The notes under the pieces were generated by a model that saw nothing but the letters and a program-made list of their open reading frames with translations, was not told the origin of the DNA and did not search any database. From Leifsonia poae (GTDB lineage: Bacteria > Actinomycetota > Actinomycetes > Actinomycetales > Microbacteriaceae), in the NCBI RefSeq assembly GCF_020009625.1, contig NZ_JAIHLP010000002.1:1054001-1118000 (forward strand): a stretch of DNA of 64,000 nt. The letters are read 5' to 3'. Position numbers and translations under genes: made by a program. Position 1 is the stretch's first letter; each line of letters starts with the position of its first letter. Below, in pieces: positions 62,203 through 64,000 of the stretch.

Positions 62203-64000
62203 TCAGGCGGTGGTCTGCTCCTCCGCGGTTTCGGGAACGGGGAAGAGCGCGCCGAGCAGCGAACCGACCCAGGCGATCAGGTCGGCGTCGCTGGGGGCCT
62301 CGCCGTTCACCCGCGGCAACGGTACCGTGATCACCTTCGGAGCCGCGTGGTACTTGGCGCCGGGGTACATCCTCTGCAGTCGAACCTGCAGCGAGTCCGG
62401 GAGCAGGGCCGGCGCGAGACGCAGATTGGAACCCATCGCGACGACCTCACCGAGACCGGCCCGCTGCGCGGCGAGACGCAGCCGCGAGACGGCGATGAGG
62501 TTCTGCACGGCAATGGGCGGTTCGCCGTAGCGGTCGGTGAGTTCGTCGAGCACCAGGCCGATCTGGCCGGCTTTGGCCGCGGGCGAACTCGCCGCGGAGA
62601 GCTTCTGGTAAGCCTCCAGACGCAGGCGCTCGCTGTCCACATACTCTTCGGGGATGTGCGCATCCACCGGAAGCTCAAGCCGCAATTCGGTCTGCCCCTC
62701 CGCCACCTCGCCGCGGAAGGTACTCACCGCCTCGCCGATCATCCGCAGGTAGAGATCGAACCCGACGCCGGCGATGTGGCCGGACTGTTCGCCGCCCAAC
62801 AGGTTGCCCGCGCCCCGGATCTCCAGGTCTTTCAGCGCCACCTGCATCCCGCTGCCGAGGTCGTTGTTGGCAGCGATCGTGGAGAGGCGGTCGTGTGCCG
62901 TCTCGCTCAGCGGCTTGTCCTCATCCCAGAGGAAGTACGCGTACGCGCGTTCGCGTCCGCGACCGACCCGGCCCCGCAGCTGGTGCAGCTGGCTGAGGCC
63001 GTATTTGTCGGCGCGGTCGATGATGATCGTGTTCGCGTTGGCGATGTCGAGTCCGGTCTCGATGATGGTGGTCGAGACGAGCACATCGAACTTGCGCTCC
63101 CAGAAGTCGACGACGACCTGTTCGAGCGCCCGCTCCCCCATCTTGCCGTGGGCGACAGCGATGCGCGCCTCCGGAACGAGTTCGGCCAGTTTGGCCGCGG
63201 CACTCGTGATGCTCCCCACCCGGTTGTGCACGAAGAACACCTGCCCTTCGCGCAGCAGCTCACGCCGGATCGCCGCACCGACCTGCTTGTCGGAATACGG
63301 CCCGACGAAGGTGAGGATCGGGTGCCGCTCCTCGGGCGGCGTGGCGAGCGTCGACATCTCCCGGATGCCGGTCACGGCCATCTCCAGCGTGCGCGGGATG
63401 GGGGTGGCGCTCATCGCGAGGATATCCACATTGGTCTTCAGCTTCTTCAGCGAATCCTTGTGCTCGACGCCGAATCGCTGCTCTTCATCGATGATCACGA
63501 GACCGAGGTCTTTGAGCACGATGCCATCGGCGAGGAGCCGGTGCGTGCCGATCACCACGTCCACGGTCCCGTCGGCCATTCCGCGGATCGTCTCCTTGGC
63601 CTCTTTGTCGGACTGGAACCGGCTGAGCGCGCGCAGATGCACCGGGAATCCGGCGAAACGCTCCTGGAAGGTCTCGAAGTGCTGTTTGACGAGCAGCGTG
63701 GTGGGCACGAGCATGACGACCTGTTTGCCGTCTTGCACGGCCTTGAAGGCGGCACGCACGGCGATCTCCGTCTTTCCGAACCCCACGTCTCCCGAGACGA
63801 GGCGGTCCATCGGGATGGGCCGTTCCATATCGGCCTTCACCTCGTCGATGGTCTGCAACTGGTCGGGCGTCTCGGCGAACGGGAACGCTTCCTCCAGTTC
63901 GCGTTGCCAGGGGGTGTCGGGGCCGAACGCGTGGCCTTTGCTGGCCATCCGCGCCGAGTACAGCTTCACGAGCTCCACCGCGATGTCGCGCACAGCCTTG
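62203..64000 (-). CDS. mfd: transcription-repair coupling factor Mfd (N-terminal part outside window)
   Basis: The visible 598 codons cover the RecG-like motor and the C-terminal TRCF domain: [20 protein letters not shown], Walker [20 protein letters not shown] box [42 protein letters not shown], and [18 protein letters not shown]. Mfd removes stalled RNA polymerase and recruits UvrA. The frame enters from beyond 64000, so the 5' end is missing. The nhaA and mfd stops converge with a 97 bp gap. Confidence 0.96.
   Translation of the reverse strand, partial: KAVRDIAVELVKLYSARMASKGHAFGPDTPWQRELEEAFPFAETPDQLQTIDEVKADMERPIPMDRLVSGDVGFGKTEIAVRAAFKAVQDGKQVVMLVPTTLLVKQHFETFQERFAGFPVHLRALSRFQSDKEAKETIRGMADGTVDVVIGTHRLLADGIVLKDLGLVIIDEEQRFGVEHKDSLKKLKTNVDILAMSATPIPRTLEMAVTGIREMSTLATPPEERHPILTFVGPYSDKQVGAAIRRELLREGQVFFVHNRVGSITSAAAKLAELVPEARIAVAHGKMGERALEQVVVDFWERKFDVLVSTTIIETGLDIANANTIIIDRADKYGLSQLHQLRGRVGRGRERAYAYFLWDEDKPLSETAHDRLSTIAANNDLGSGMQVALKDLEIRGAGNLLGGEQSGHIAGVGFDLYLRMIGEAVSTFRGEVAEGQTELRLELPVDAHIPEEYVDSERLRLEAYQKLSAASSPAAKAGQIGLVLDELTDRYGEPPIAVQNLIAVSRLRLAAQRAGLGEVVAMGSNLRLAPALLPDSLQVRLQRMYPGAKYHAAPKVITVPLPRVNGEAPSDADLIAWVGSLLGALFPVPETAEEQTTA

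Overview
The window is high-GC DNA from an actinobacterium, most likely a member of the Microbacteriaceae (Leifsonia-like). Three things suggest this: the codon use, the block mfd - mazG - eno - ftsB/divIC - DUF501 - subtilase, and a block matching the mycobacterial neighbourhood greA - DUF4307 - mca - small membrane protein - hemolysin III - Z-prenyl synthase in gene order and strand. It is mostly chromosomal backbone with two accessory insertions.

1-3.6 kb: a cut-off class V aminotransferase-like gene, an integral membrane protein, a Z-prenyl diphosphate synthase and a divergent hemolysin III family protein. 3.6-15.2 kb: a complete-looking inulin / difructose-anhydride locus. One minus-strand operon (substrate-binding lipoprotein, two ABC permeases, LacI regulator, cytosolic GH-J-clan glycosidase, PfkB sugar kinase, cytosolic GH91 enzyme) runs away from a plus-strand unit (orphan Tat signal ORF, a frameshifted second GH91 gene, and a secreted GH32 fructanase with two ricin-type lectin domains). 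The two units diverge from one 250 bp control region with two clear promoters and three GCCAA-N6-TTGGC operators. The locus sits where other actinobacteria carry mca and its neighbour. Only about 15 codons resembling the end of mca remain at 15475-15519.

15.2-29.3 kb: DUF4307, greA, ilvA, an AI-2E family permease, an ABC importer of the iron/thiamine/polyamine type with a possibly structured leader, a YcaQ-type DNA glycosylase, htpX-lemA, and a TetR-controlled ABC exporter. 29.3-40.4 kb: a secreted alanine-rich protein, a TetR-MFS-PLP deaminase/aldolase-FAD oxidase operon, a frameshifted Ig-like/membrane protein, a YchJ protein, and a TetR/DHA2 efflux pair with two matching operators, one of them between -35 and -10. 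40.4-43.5 kb: a UAA-anticodon tRNA followed by the decayed remains of an integrated element (integrase fragment, small HTH genes, HicAB toxin-antitoxin, a truncated LPXTG-type protein end).

43.5-64 kb: LCP cell-wall ligase, SseB-like protein, IMPACT-family protein, NADH dehydrogenase 2, a subtilase, DUF501, FtsB/DivIC, enolase, DUF1349-hisS, epoxide hydrolase, an iron-siderophore ABC system under a DtxR-type iron box, mazG, a VOC protein, nhaA with a structured leader, and the 3' part of mfd. The join between DUF501 and the subtilase is unusual: four overlapping six-codon ORFs at an exact 17 bp period lead into the protease start codon.

Two genes (GH91 at 11.97 kb, Ig-like protein near 36.2 kb) are each broken by what looks like one missing base in or next to a C run. 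Either these are true mutations or the sequence under-calls C homopolymers.
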